Shown piece after piece: positions 35,146 through 43,541 of a stretch of 64,000 nucleotides of DNA. The position numbers were made by a program, and so were the translations under genes. Source of the DNA: Pseudescherichia sp031979925 (lineage in GTDB: Bacteria > Pseudomonadota > Gammaproteobacteria > Enterobacterales > Enterobacteriaceae). The stretch covers positions 356,478-420,477 of the forward strand of contig NZ_DALZFB010000004.1 of NCBI RefSeq assembly GCF_031979925.1, in the 5' to 3' direction. The notes below the pieces were generated by a model that saw nothing but the letters and a program-made list of their open reading frames with translations, was not told the DNA's origin and searched no databases. Every line of letters begins with the position of its first letter. Positions within the stretch are counted from its first letter, which is position 1.

Positions 35146-36330
35146 TTAGTGCGCGGAAGCCGTGTTGGTGTGCTGACGATGGCGACTAACGAAGCCAAGC
35201 GCGAAGCACATCACGAATACCACGGCATAAAGACCGTTAGCGGTCATCAGCGCCGCCTGCGGGCCACTGTTGGCCACGATAGGACCGGTGACCACGAAGG
35301 TCAGCATGGTACCAATGGTGCCGCAGGTGAGAACAAAGTTAACCAGCTTCGGCGAAGCGACTTTGGTCTGCTGAGAGCCGAGGGTAATAATGGTGGTGTA
35401 GATGGCGCTGGAGAAGAAGCCGAGGGCCAGAATAAACCACGCCATATTTTCCGGGCTGCTGGTGATGAAGAGGTACATCAGTACGGTAGCCATGCCTGCC
35501 AGCACCGTCAGAATACGCTGCAGGTCGAAGAAGCGCAGAATAAAGCTAAACGCCCACATGCCGACCATGTAAGACATCCAGAAGTCGCTGACCAGTTTCC
35601 CCTGTCCGCTAACGTCCATGCCCAGACCTTTGGCATACTCCGGCACCCAGGAGATAAAGCCCAGTTGGCCGAGGATGTAGCAGAGCGCGGCGATGGAGAG
35701 GAACAGAACGCCGATGCCCCACTTCTCTTTCACTACCGGCTTATCGCTTGGGGCAGCATGTTTGCCCAGCGCCGGGAATTCGCAGCCGATGGTTAGCACG
35801 AAGATGGCGACGTAGACCAGGCCAATGCAGGCGTAGACCCAGTACCACTCAATGCTGCGCGCCAGCAGGAAGGCGGCGACCATTGGGAAGATCATCCCGG
35901 CCATGCTGAAGAAGGAGTCGGTAAACAGCAGGCGAGAGCCACGCTGGCGGCCTTCATACATCTGGGTTACCAGGAAGGTACCAATCGACATGGTGATACC
36001 GCTCACCAGCCCCAGCACGAACATGGCGGCAGAGAAGATCGCCAGACTGTGGGTCAGCATCAGTGCCGCCACGGCCAGCACCATCAGCACAAAGCCAAAC
36101 CGCAGCTGCGTTTTTAACGGCACGATCTCCATCAGCCAGGCGTTCAGAAAGATAGAGATCAGGATCCCGGTGTTCAGGAAGGTAAAGGTATTACTCATGC
36201 TGGAAACGGGCAGGTTGAAATACTTAGCGATATCGCCCATCACCATACCGGTGACGATCACCAACGCACCGGTAAGGGCATAGGAGAAAAAGCTAATCCA
36301 GGTGAGCTTGATTCGATTGCTGTTAGTCAT
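35146..36330 (-). CDS. tsgA: Major facilitator family transporter TsgA
   Basis: The 394-residue inner-membrane protein has about twelve hydrophobic helices and an MFS layout. MTNSNRIKLTWISFFSYALTGALVI is the conserved start, 26 codons inside a longer open frame. Its substrate is not known; in Salmonella it was found as a tellurite/selenite-related gene. It is a single-gene unit between nirB and ppiA, divergent from ppiA. Confidence 0.95.
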   Translation of the reverse strand: MTNSNRIKLTWISFFSYALTGALVIVTGMVMGDIAKYFNLPVSSMSNTFTFLNTGILISIFLNAWLMEIVPLKTQLRFGFVLMVLAVAALMLTHSLAIFSAAMFVLGLVSGITMSIGTFLVTQMYEGRQRGSRLLFTDSFFSMAGMIFPMVAAFLLARSIEWYWVYACIGLVYVAIFVLTIGCEFPALGKHAAPSDKPVVKEKWGIGVLFLSIAALCYILGQLGFISWVPEYAKGLGMDVSGQGKLVSDFWMSYMVGMWAFSFILRFFDLQRILTVLAGMATVLMYLFITSSPENMAWFILALGFFSSAIYTTIITLGSQQTKVASPKLVNFVLTCGTIGTMLTFVVTGPIVANSGPQAALMTANGLYAVVFVMCFALGFVSRHRQHTNTASAH

Positions 36331-36611
36331 GAGACTGGCCTGTGAATAGAAGTGTAAAGCGCGTTGACTGCGCCGTGAACGGGCAGATTTTATGCGTTCA
36401 GGTGACACATTTAAATCTTTAAAAATGAAAATTGATCATGTTGCACATTTTATTTTGAAACGTGTCACACATTTTCCACCTGTTGCGCCATAGTGAGCTA
36501 CAGACACATCTGTTTCAAATTCGTAAAATTGAGTAAAGCGCTGGCCTGGGGGCAGCATGCTCTTTAGAATCAAGCGACTCGCTCTCTTCACTGTTCACTG
36601 TAGGAATTCAC

Positions 36612-37184
36612 ATGGTTAAAACGACTCTGGCGGCTGTAGCGGCTATTTTTGCTCTCTCTGCACTCTCTCCGGCTGCCTTCGCCGCAAAAGGCGATCCTCA
36701 TGTTCTGTTAACCACCTCTGCCGGAAACATTGAGCTGGAGCTGAACAGCCAGAAAGCCCCGGTATCAGTGAAGAATTTTGTCGACTATGTGAACAGCGGC
36801 TTCTATAACAATACGACCTTTCACCGCGTGATCCCGGGCTTCATGGTGCAGGGCGGCGGTTTTAACGAGCAGATGCAGCAGAAGCAGCCGAACCCGCCGA
36901 TCAAAAACGAAGCGGATAACGGCCTGCGCAATACTCGCGGTACCATCTCCATGGCCCGCACAGCTGACAAAGACAGCGCCACCAGCCAGTTCTTTATCAA
37001 CGTTGCGGATAACGCTTTTCTTGATCACGGCCAGCGCGACTTCGGCTATGCCGTTTTCGGTAAAGTTGTGAAAGGCATGGATATCGCGGACAAAATCTCT
37101 CAGGTACAGACCCATAACGTTGGTCCGTATCAAAATGTGCCGTCAAAACCGGTCGTTATCCTCTCCGCAAAAGTCCTACCCTAA
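36612..37184 (+). CDS. ppiA: Periplasmic peptidyl-prolyl isomerase A (cyclophilin)
   Basis: The 190-residue protein has a signal peptide MVKTTLAAVAAIFALSALSP ending AAFA (about residue 24) before AKGDPHV. The cyclophilin core shows FHRVIPGFMVQGGGF, TRGTISMART, SATSQFFINVADN and FGYAVFGKVVKGMDI. It catalyses cis-trans isomerisation of proline bonds in the periplasm. The 281-bp gap before it, shared with tsgA, is AT rich and holds TGTCACAC-type motifs that might be CRP half-sites, but no complete site is clear. Confidence 0.97.
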   Translation: MVKTTLAAVAAIFALSALSPAAFAAKGDPHVLLTTSAGNIELELNSQKAPVSVKNFVDYVNSGFYNNTTFHRVIPGFMVQGGGFNEQMQQKQPNPPIKNEADNGLRNTRGTISMARTADKDSATSQFFINVADNAFLDHGQRDFGYAVFGKVVKGMDIADKISQVQTHNVGPYQNVPSKPVVILSAKVLP

Positions 37185-37292
37185 CGCTTTTCTGCACGGG
37201 CATCTCCTGTCCGTGCACCGCCTGCTTCCCTGCGTAACGTGAAAATGCCGCTTATACTTGTGGCAAATGACGCACATCATCAGGGAGACACA

Positions 37293-37463
37293 ATGGCGAA
37301 AAAACTCACCGAACGGCAAAAATCCCGTCTCTGGGAGCAGCAGCGTAATGTCAATTTCCAGGCCAGCAGACGGCTGGAAGGGGTGGAGTGCGCCCTGGTA
37401 ACGCTCAACGCAGAAGAAGCAGAGGCGCGCCTTGAAGCGCTGCGGAGGCAACATGAGCGATAA
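37293..37463 (+). CDS. yhfG: YhfG, antitoxin-like partner of Fic
   Basis: The 56-residue helical protein starts MAKKLTERQKSRLWEQQ after CAGGGAGACACA; the frame is open 18 codons farther upstream. The sequence SRRLEG at residues 25-30 fits the (S/T)xxxE(G/N) inhibitory motif that blocks Fic active sites in class I Fic toxin-antitoxin pairs. Its stop overlaps the fic start by 11 bases. It most likely inhibits Fic, as the E. coli FicA-type protein does. Confidence 0.88.
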   Translation: MAKKLTERQKSRLWEQQRNVNFQASRRLEGVECALVTLNAEEAEARLEALRRQHER

Positions 37464-38046
37464 GTTTGGCGACGGGCGCGACCCGTACTTCTATGCCGGC
37501 CGCAACGTGATGAGCAACCGGCTTGGCATTCATCAGGCAAAACAGTTGGAAGAGGCGGCATACGAGTTTACCTCGCTGCGTGCCGCTACCCTGGAGCTGG
37601 GCCCCGTTGCCCGGGGTCTACCGCATCTCTGCGCCATCCATCGTCATCTCTACCAGGATATTTTTGAGTGGGCCGGTGAGATCCGTGAGGTCAACATCTA
37701 TCAGGGCGATACGCGCTTCTGTAATTTTGACTATATCGAGAATGAGGGCAACGCCCTGATGCAGGCGCTGGAGGATGAGGACTGGTTGCAGGGGCTGGAG
37801 AAAACCGCGTTTATCGAGCGTCTGGCACACTACTACTGCGAGATTAACGTCCTGCATCCGTTCCGGATCGGCAACGGCATCGCTGAGCGGATCTTCTTTG
37901 AGCAGCTGGCAATCCATGCCGGGTATCAGCTCGACTGGCGCGGCATTGAGCCCGATGCCTGGAGCGCCGCCAACCAGAGCGGCGCCATGGGTGACCTCTC
38001 AGCACTTATCGACATCTTTACTCACGTGGTGAGCGAAGCGGAGTAA
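37453..38046 (+). CDS. fic: Fic domain protein with degenerate active-site motif
   Basis: The 197-residue product starts MSDKFGDGRDPYFY after GGAGGCA. It is a Fic-fold AMP-transferase-like protein. The active-site motif reads HPFRIGNGIAER at 135-146: the Asp/Glu that coordinates magnesium and the Arg after GNG are both replaced by Ile. The catalytic His135 and the last Arg146 remain. The flap and N-terminal parts (AIHRHLYQDIFEWAGEIREVNIYQGDTRF) look intact. It is co-transcribed with yhfG. Activity may be reduced or altered; the target is not known. Confidence 0.93.
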   Translation: MSDKFGDGRDPYFYAGRNVMSNRLGIHQAKQLEEAAYEFTSLRAATLELGPVARGLPHLCAIHRHLYQDIFEWAGEIREVNIYQGDTRFCNFDYIENEGNALMQALEDEDWLQGLEKTAFIERLAHYYCEINVLHPFRIGNGIAERIFFEQLAIHAGYQLDWRGIEPDAWSAANQSGAMGDLSALIDIFTHVVSEAE

Positions 38047-38050
38047 AACG

Positions 38051-38083
38051 TTGCCGGATGGCGCTGCGCTTATCCGGCCTACG
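38051..38083. repeat. REP element after fic
   Basis: The palindromic unit TTGCCGGATGGCGCTGCGC followed by TTATCCGGCCTACG follows the fic stop by a few bases, at the edge of the toxin-antitoxin pair. Confidence 0.85.
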
Positions 38084-38097
38084 CGGGGCGGACATAT

Positions 38098-38421
38098 CTA
38101 TATCAATATGTCCAGCCCATGCTTTTGTATAATGCTTAACAGCTTTAGTGATAACCCATTCGGCCGTTTAGCGCCGCTTTCCCATTTTTGTACGGTTGAA
38201 ACGCTGGTATTTAAATAGTGGGCAAAAACAGGTTGGCTAACGTTAAACTTCTCCCGTAGCTTTTTGATTTCATCCGGCTGAATGTCATCTACCTCGCCAA
38301 TGCAGGCTTTATCAAAGCTACGCATTGTTTCCTGAGAGATAGCATCTACGCTGTGTAATCCCGCAGCAGCGCTATGAATCGCTTCAAAAGCGGTACTTTT
38401 AAATTTCTCTTTTGCGGTCAT
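38098..38421 (-). CDS. XRE/NadS-type antitoxin of a type II toxin-antitoxin pair
   Basis: The product has 107 residues from MTAKEKFKSTAFEAIHSAA (ATG at 38421); the frame is also open to 38451. A DNA-binding helix-turn-helix lies in LREKFNVSQPVFAHYLNTSVSTVQKWESGAKRPNGLSLKLL, the form seen in HigA/NadS-type antitoxins. It overlaps the end of the upstream toxin by 23 bases. It presumably neutralises the toxin and represses the pair from sites upstream. It is not part of the E. coli K-12 order here (fic is next to pabA), so it is an accessory insertion. Confidence 0.85.
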   Translation of the reverse strand: MTAKEKFKSTAFEAIHSAAAGLHSVDAISQETMRSFDKACIGEVDDIQPDEIKKLREKFNVSQPVFAHYLNTSVSTVQKWESGAKRPNGLSLKLLSIIQKHGLDILI

Positions 38422-38764
38422 GACAAATCTCCAGCAACTCTCTTGCGTCAATTAACAGGCTCAGTTTTTCAGTTTTCAGGCACGCGTAATGCTTTGCGAG
38501 TGTTCGAAAGCCTGAGAATTCTTCATGAGTAATATTTGCCATATCCTGTTTGGCATACAGGAAAGTGTAAAACCAATTTCTCCCACCTTTAGCCAGGATA
38601 ATGGCGCGATCGCGATTGTGGTGCAGGCGCTTTTTATAGACGCCGCCGCCAAGGTCATCTGCTTTTCCTTCACATACAGCGTTGATAGCCAGACATAACT
38701 CATCGTCCTTGATGGCATGGTTTTTTGCCGTTTTACTGAACCATTTTGTTTTAAAAACTCGCAT
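38399..38764 (-). CDS. RelE/HigB-like toxin of a type II toxin-antitoxin pair
   Basis: The product has 121 residues from MRVFKTKWFSKTAKNHAIKDDELCLAI; an upstream ATG at 38785 is less likely. The core GGGVYKKRLHHNRDRAIILAKGGRNWFYTFLYAKQDMANIT matches the RelE/ParE superfamily form related to COG4737. Proteins of this group usually cut mRNA on the ribosome or bind gyrase; which applies here is not known. The toxin is first in the operon, as in higBA-type pairs. Sequence is more AT rich than its neighbours. Confidence 0.85.
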   Translation of the reverse strand: MRVFKTKWFSKTAKNHAIKDDELCLAINAVCEGKADDLGGGVYKKRLHHNRDRAIILAKGGRNWFYTFLYAKQDMANITHEEFSGFRTLAKHYACLKTEKLSLLIDARELLEICHDRKREI

Positions 38765-38892
38765 TTGATTCACGTCCCTGTTCACTTTACTGTAGCACTT
38801 AGTGCAATAGTAAGCACTTCTTTCAGTAGGTCATAGTCAGAATTTCTTAGGCTGCGTACAATGTCGCAAAGATAGTTAACAAGTGGCTTACC

Positions 38893-39474
38893 ATGATCCT
38901 GCTTATCGACAACTACGACTCCTTTACCTGGAACCTCTATCAGTACTTCTGCGAGCTGGGGGCAGAGGTGGTGGTGAAGCGCAACGACGAGCTAACCCTC
39001 GCCGATATCGCGGCGCTGGCTCCGGAGAAGATTGTGATCTCTCCCGGCCCTTGCACGCCGGACGAGTCGGGCATATCGCTGGACGTTATTCGTCACTATG
39101 CCGGTAAGCTGCCGATGCTTGGCGTCTGCCTGGGTCATCAGGCGATTGCCCAGGTTTTTGGCGCGACCATCGTCCGGGCGCAGAAGGTGATGCATGGCAA
39201 AACCTCCGTTATCACTCACAGCGGCCGGGGCGTGTTTCACGCACTGAATAATCCGCTTACCGTTACCCGCTACCACTCGCTGCTGATCGATCCTGCTACG
39301 CTGCCCGACTGTTTTGAAGTCACCGCCTGGAGCGATACCCAGGAGATTATGGCTATTCGCCATCGGGAGTGGGATCTACAGGGGGTGCAGTTCCATCCGG
39401 AGAGCAACCTGAGCGAGCAGGGGCATGCGCTGCTGGCAAACTTTCTTAACCAGGCCGATTTCTGGTTGCCTTAA
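38893..39474 (+). CDS. pabA: Aminodeoxychorismate synthase component 2 (PabA)
   Basis: The 193-residue class I glutamine amidotransferase passes ammonia to PabB for 4-amino-4-deoxychorismate, the p-aminobenzoate precursor for folate. The triad is Cys79 in GVCLGHQ, His168 and Glu170 in QFHPES; the oxyanion region is SPGPCTPDE. It is six residues longer than E. coli PabA at the C-terminus (QADFWLP tail). It is followed by argD, with ARG boxes in the gap. Confidence 0.97.
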   Translation: MILLIDNYDSFTWNLYQYFCELGAEVVVKRNDELTLADIAALAPEKIVISPGPCTPDESGISLDVIRHYAGKLPMLGVCLGHQAIAQVFGATIVRAQKVMHGKTSVITHSGRGVFHALNNPLTVTRYHSLLIDPATLPDCFEVTAWSDTQEIMAIRHREWDLQGVQFHPESNLSEQGHALLANFLNQADFWLP

Positions 39475-39513
39475 GCTGATTTTTTATGCATATTTTGTGA
39501 TTATATTTTCATA
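39475..39513 (+). promoter_or_regulatory. Paired ARG boxes (ArgR operator) upstream of argD
   Basis: Two ArgR-type palindromes, TGATTTTTTATGCA (core 39477-39490) and TGATTATATTTTCA (39498-39511), each match the consensus core TGAATAATTATTCA at 10 of 14 positions. They are exactly 21 bp apart, the usual 18-bp box plus 3-bp spacing. The first begins one base after the pabA stop. They should repress argD when arginine is plentiful. Confidence 0.7.
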
Positions 39514-39557
39514 ATCATTACTGCATATAATTGCGGCATAGAATGGATGGGCATGAC

Positions 39558-40778
39558 ATGGCAACTGAACAGAACGCAGTTACGCGCGCAACATTTGACG
39601 AAGTAATTCTGCCCGTTTATGCACCGGCGGAATTTATCCCGGTGAAAGGCAAAGGCAGTCGGGTGTGGGATCAGCAGGGCAAAGAGTATGTTGATTTTGC
39701 GGGCGGGATTGCCGTTACGGCGCTGGGCCACTGCCATCCTGCGCTGGTAGAGGCGTTGAAGAGCCAGGGCGAAACCCTGTGGCACACCAGCAACGTCTTC
39801 ACCAACGAGCCGGCGCTGCGCCTGGCGCGCAAGATTATCGATACCACCTTTGCCGAGCGCGTGCTGTTTATGAACTCCGGCACCGAGGCCAATGAAACCG
39901 CCTTTAAGCTGGCGCGCTACTACGCCTCTACGCGCCACAGCCCATACAAAACCAAAATCATCGCCTTCCATAACGCCTTCCACGGACGCTCGCTGTTTAC
40001 CGTCTCGGTCGGCGGCCAGCCGAAGTACTCCGACGGCTTTGGACCGAAACCGGCCGATATCATCCACGTGCCGTTTAACGATCTCCATGCGGTAAAAGCG
40101 GTGATGGACGATCACACCTGCGCGGTTGTCGTCGAGCCGGTGCAAGGGGAAGGGGGCGTAACCGCCGCGACGCCTGAGTTCTTACAAGGCCTGCGCGAAC
40201 TGTGCGACCAGCACCAGGCGCTGCTGGTGTTTGATGAGGTGCAGTGCGGGATGGGACGCAGCGGCGATCTCTTTGCCTACATGCACTACGGCGTGACGCC
40301 GGATATTCTTACCAGCGCCAAGGCGCTGGGGGGCGGTTTCCCGATCAGCGCCGTGCTGACCACCGAGGCGATCGCCAGCGCCTTCCACGTTGGCTCCCAC
40401 GGCTCGACCTACGGCGGCAACCCGCTGGCCTGTGCGGTGGCCGGTGCGGCCTTTGACATCATCAGCTCGCCGGAAGTGCTGCAAGGCGTTAGCGAGAAGC
40501 GCCAGCGCTTTGTGAAGCACCTGCAGCAGATCGACGAGCAGTTTGACATGTTCAGCGATATTCGCGGCATGGGCCTGCTGATTGGGGCAGAACTGAAGCC
40601 GCAGTACAAAGGGCGCGCCCGCGATCTGCTTTACGCGGCAGCCGATGAGGGTGTGATGGTGCTGAACGCGGGGCCGGACGTGATGCGCTTTGCGCCGTCG
40701 CTGGTCGTCAACGAGCAGGATATTGATGAAGGTATGCAGCGCTTTGCCGTGGCGGTCGCCAACATCGTTCGGGCTTAA
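39558..40778 (+). CDS. argD: Acetylornithine/succinyldiaminopimelate aminotransferase
   Basis: The 406-residue PLP enzyme serves arginine and lysine synthesis. The PLP lysine lies in LTSAKALGGGFPISAV (near 255), with FMNSGTEANETAFKLAR, HGRSLFTVSVGGQPKYS and VFDEVQCGMGRSG conserved. MATEQNAVTRATFDEVI is the E. coli start; an ATG at 39531 lies in the operator region and is rejected. Length equals E. coli ArgD. Its 3' end overlaps yhfK (convergent) by 4 bases. Confidence 0.98.
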   Translation: MATEQNAVTRATFDEVILPVYAPAEFIPVKGKGSRVWDQQGKEYVDFAGGIAVTALGHCHPALVEALKSQGETLWHTSNVFTNEPALRLARKIIDTTFAERVLFMNSGTEANETAFKLARYYASTRHSPYKTKIIAFHNAFHGRSLFTVSVGGQPKYSDGFGPKPADIIHVPFNDLHAVKAVMDDHTCAVVVEPVQGEGGVTAATPEFLQGLRELCDQHQALLVFDEVQCGMGRSGDLFAYMHYGVTPDILTSAKALGGGFPISAVLTTEAIASAFHVGSHGSTYGGNPLACAVAGAAFDIISSPEVLQGVSEKRQRFVKHLQQIDEQFDMFSDIRGMGLLIGAELKPQYKGRARDLLYAAADEGVMVLNAGPDVMRFAPSLVVNEQDIDEGMQRFAVAVANIVRA

Positions 40779-42856
40779 TCTTTACTCCACCGGCGATTAA
40801 GCCAGATGCCATGATGCGGGCGCTGACGCCATGCCACCGACGAGATGGTGTGCATGCTGTTCAGATGCCCGATAATGCGCTGGAGGTGCATCTCCATCGG
40901 GCTCATCGGGCCGTGGGTGAGCGTCTCCGGCGCTTCAAGAATATTCGCGTCTCCCGACGCTCCTGCCCCGTCATAGTCCAGCCGCTGCTGGCAGCGCTGA
41001 AGCGCAATTTCACAGGACTCCAGATAGCGCTGCGCCAGATCCGGCGTCAGCATGGCGTGCTCCCGGGCCAGCGTGGTCAGAGCGTTAATATGCTCAACGA
41101 TAAACTGGCTATGGGTCACCCAGAGCTTCATATCTTCCAGATAGTGGGTATTGAACCCCGGCTCCTGCATCGCCTGGTTGAGCGAGTTGAAAAGCGCGTT
41201 GTGCGCCTGGTTGACCCGTATCCGCTGGTAAGCCAGCGGCGTCGGCTGCGGATCGTCGCTGAGGATCAGGCGAATCGCATCCTGATCTTTCTCAATGGCA
41301 TCATGGGCGTTTTTCCGCAGCAGCCCGCTTTGCCACTGCGGCCAGAGCCAGACCATCCCGCCGAAGGCAATCAGACAGCCAATCAGGGTATCGATCAGCC
41401 GGGCCACGATAAAGTTTTCGCCGCTCAGGGTCAGGATCTGAATCGAATAAACCGCCGTGATGGTGAAGCCTACCGTCGCCCAGCCGTAGTTCTTGCGAAT
41501 AATCAGGTAACTGATCAGCGTGATAAACAGCATGCCCAGCAGCGTATACCCCTCCGGGACATGAAAGTGCAGGGCCACCCCGGCGATGGTTAACCCCGCC
41601 AGCGTACCCGCCGCCCGGTGTAAAATACGTACCCGCGTAGCGCCGTAGCCGTTCTGGGTAACCAGCAGCACCGTCATCAGGATCCAGTAGGGCTTCGGCA
41701 AATGCAGCGCGCTGCCCATCAAGCTGGCGATGCTCAGCATAACGCTGATGCGGGCGGCATTGCGCAGCGCCGGAGACTTCAGCGACAGATAGCTCTTGAG
41801 CGCCTCCCACAGCGGCTGGCGGCGCTGCTGGTCGGCCATCAGATCGCGGGTATAGAGCGGCCGCTGGGTACGCAGCACGCGGGCGATACGGCTGAAGTGC
41901 CAGGCGCAGAACTGCCCGACCGGGTTTTGCGGATGCTGACGGGCGATCTTCTCCAGCGCGCCAATCTGCTTCTCCATGGTGAAGCGGGTCGGGTAGCGAT
42001 GATACAGAATGTCGTCCGCCAGCACCCGTAGCCGGGCAGCGACCACCTGCGCATTCCAGCGGATCACCGCTTCGGCATGGCTCCGCTCCACCAGCTTCTG
42101 TACCTCTTCCGGCTGGTGCAGGCTAACCGAGATGTGCTCCTGCAGATCCAGTGCCACCTGAAAGGCCCGCAGCAGACGCTTGTAGTCGTTATGCTGGTTA
42201 GCCGCAAGCATATGCAGCTGCTGATAGCACTGGCTGATGAGATCCACCGCCTTTTGCTGACGCGCCAGCAGCGGTGGCAGGGCCTTCTCCGGGTCGGCAT
42301 GCTGGGTCAGCAGGCTGTACTTCGCCTCGCAGTAGTCGGCGAGCTGGCGGTAGAGCAGGCTTAACGATTCGCGCAGGGGCTGCTCGCGCCACAGCCAAAA
42401 CCAGAACCAGTTAAATGCGCCATACCAGAGCGTGCCCAGGGTGTAGATGAGCAGCGGCTCCCAGACTGGCATATTGCCCGCCAGGCTGAGGGTAAAGATG
42501 GCGGCGATAAGCGAGGCGGGCAGCAGGCGTGCGTGTAGAGGGCTGATCTCCGCAGTGACGCCAAGCAGCATCGCCAGCCCGGCGAGGATCAGCGGTAGCG
42601 CAACGTTGGCCTCCAGCAGCAGCTGCACCGCCAGACTACAGCCAGCAAACAGCGAGCCGCCGATAATCAGGCGCTTAAAGAAGCGTTTGTGTGGGGTATC
42701 AAGACCGGCAATGTTGCAGCAGGCGGGCACCAGCGAGAACAGCAGCCCCTGCTGAAGATGACCCAGCGCCAGGCCGATGGCCACGGGGAGGCACAGCACC
42801 AGCGTTTGTCGCAGTGCGTAGTTAACTTCGGGGTGGTAGATTAGCCTGCGCCACAT
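40775..42856 (-). CDS. yhfK: FUSC-family inner-membrane protein YhfK
   Basis: The 693-residue membrane protein has two blocks of hydrophobic helices: about 10-150 (TLVLCLPVAIGLALGHLQQ to WEPLLIYTLGTLWYGAFNWFW) and about 370-500 (ISVMLSIASLMGSALHLPKPYWILMTVLLVTQ...). Each is followed by a soluble helical region. This two-fold layout is that of the FUSC/aromatic-acid efflux (AaeB, YccS) family. Function of YhfK is not known. It lies downstream of crp and shares strand with it, separated by the crp terminator. Confidence 0.94.
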   Translation of the reverse strand: MWRRLIYHPEVNYALRQTLVLCLPVAIGLALGHLQQGLLFSLVPACCNIAGLDTPHKRFFKRLIIGGSLFAGCSLAVQLLLEANVALPLILAGLAMLLGVTAEISPLHARLLPASLIAAIFTLSLAGNMPVWEPLLIYTLGTLWYGAFNWFWFWLWREQPLRESLSLLYRQLADYCEAKYSLLTQHADPEKALPPLLARQQKAVDLISQCYQQLHMLAANQHNDYKRLLRAFQVALDLQEHISVSLHQPEEVQKLVERSHAEAVIRWNAQVVAARLRVLADDILYHRYPTRFTMEKQIGALEKIARQHPQNPVGQFCAWHFSRIARVLRTQRPLYTRDLMADQQRRQPLWEALKSYLSLKSPALRNAARISVMLSIASLMGSALHLPKPYWILMTVLLVTQNGYGATRVRILHRAAGTLAGLTIAGVALHFHVPEGYTLLGMLFITLISYLIIRKNYGWATVGFTITAVYSIQILTLSGENFIVARLIDTLIGCLIAFGGMVWLWPQWQSGLLRKNAHDAIEKDQDAIRLILSDDPQPTPLAYQRIRVNQAHNALFNSLNQAMQEPGFNTHYLEDMKLWVTHSQFIVEHINALTTLAREHAMLTPDLAQRYLESCEIALQRCQQRLDYDGAGASGDANILEAPETLTHGPMSPMEMHLQRIIGHLNSMHTISSVAWRQRPHHGIWLNRRWSKD

Positions 42857-42867
42857 GAGGGAGAGAG

Positions 42868-42900
42868 CAAAAACGGCGTATGCAGAGGCAACACGCCGTT
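42868..42900 (-). terminator. Intrinsic terminator of crp
   Basis: On the minus strand the stem AACGGCGT/ACGCCGTT (42900-42893 with 42879-42872) is followed by a run of T (minus) starting about 42873. It lies 8 bases after the crp stop and matches the well known crp terminator form in E. coli. Confidence 0.92.
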
Positions 42901-42908
42901 CTTAAAGC

Positions 42909-43541
42909 TTAACGCGTTCCGTAGACGACGATGGTTTTACCATGCGCGGAGATCAGGTTTTGATCTTCCAGCATCTTCAGGATACGGCCCACGGTTTCAC
43001 GGGAGCAGCCCACAATCTGGCCGATCTCCTGGCGGGTGATTTTGATCTGCATCCCGTCCGGGTGGGTCATCGCGTCCGGCTGTTTAGCCAGGTTCAGCAG
43101 GGTCTGCGCGATGCGGCCGGTCACGTCGAGGAAGGCGAGGTTGCCCACTTTCTCAGAGGTGACCTGCAGGCGGCGTGCCATCTGCGACGAAAGGCGCATC
43201 AGAATATCCGGGTTGACCTGGATAAGCTGGCGGAACTTTTTATAGGAAATTTCGGCCACTTCACAGGCGGTTTTCGCCCGTACCCATGCGCTGCGCTCCT
43301 GGCCCTCTTCAAACAGGCCCAGTTCACCGATAAAGTCTCCCTGGTTCAGGTAAGAGAGGATCATCTCTTTCCCTTCTTCGTCCTTGATGAGCACTGCCAC
43401 CGAGCCTTTGACGATGTAGTACAGCGTTTCCGCTTTTTCACCCTGGTGAATCAGCGTGCTCTTCGACGGGTACTTATGAATGTGGCAATGAGACAAGAAC
43501 CATTCGAGAGTCGGGTCTGTTTGTGGTTTGCCAAGCACCAT
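42909..43541 (-). CDS. crp: cAMP receptor protein, global regulator
   Basis: The 210-residue protein binds cAMP and TGTGA-N6-TCACA sites. The cyclic-nucleotide domain has GELGLFEEGQERSAWVRAKT with the cAMP-binding Glu/Arg/Ser, followed by the dimer helix. The C-terminal helix-turn-helix is TRQEIGQIVGCSRETVGRILKML (about 168-190). The sequence is identical to E. coli CRP as I recall it except for Ser in place of Ala at position 118 (MRLSSQMARR). The start ATG follows AGAGGATAACCGCGC, also conserved. Confidence 0.99.
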   Translation of the reverse strand: MVLGKPQTDPTLEWFLSHCHIHKYPSKSTLIHQGEKAETLYYIVKGSVAVLIKDEEGKEMILSYLNQGDFIGELGLFEEGQERSAWVRAKTACEVAEISYKKFRQLIQVNPDILMRLSSQMARRLQVTSEKVGNLAFLDVTGRIAQTLLNLAKQPDAMTHPDGMQIKITRQEIGQIVGCSRETVGRILKMLEDQNLISAHGKTIVVYGTR

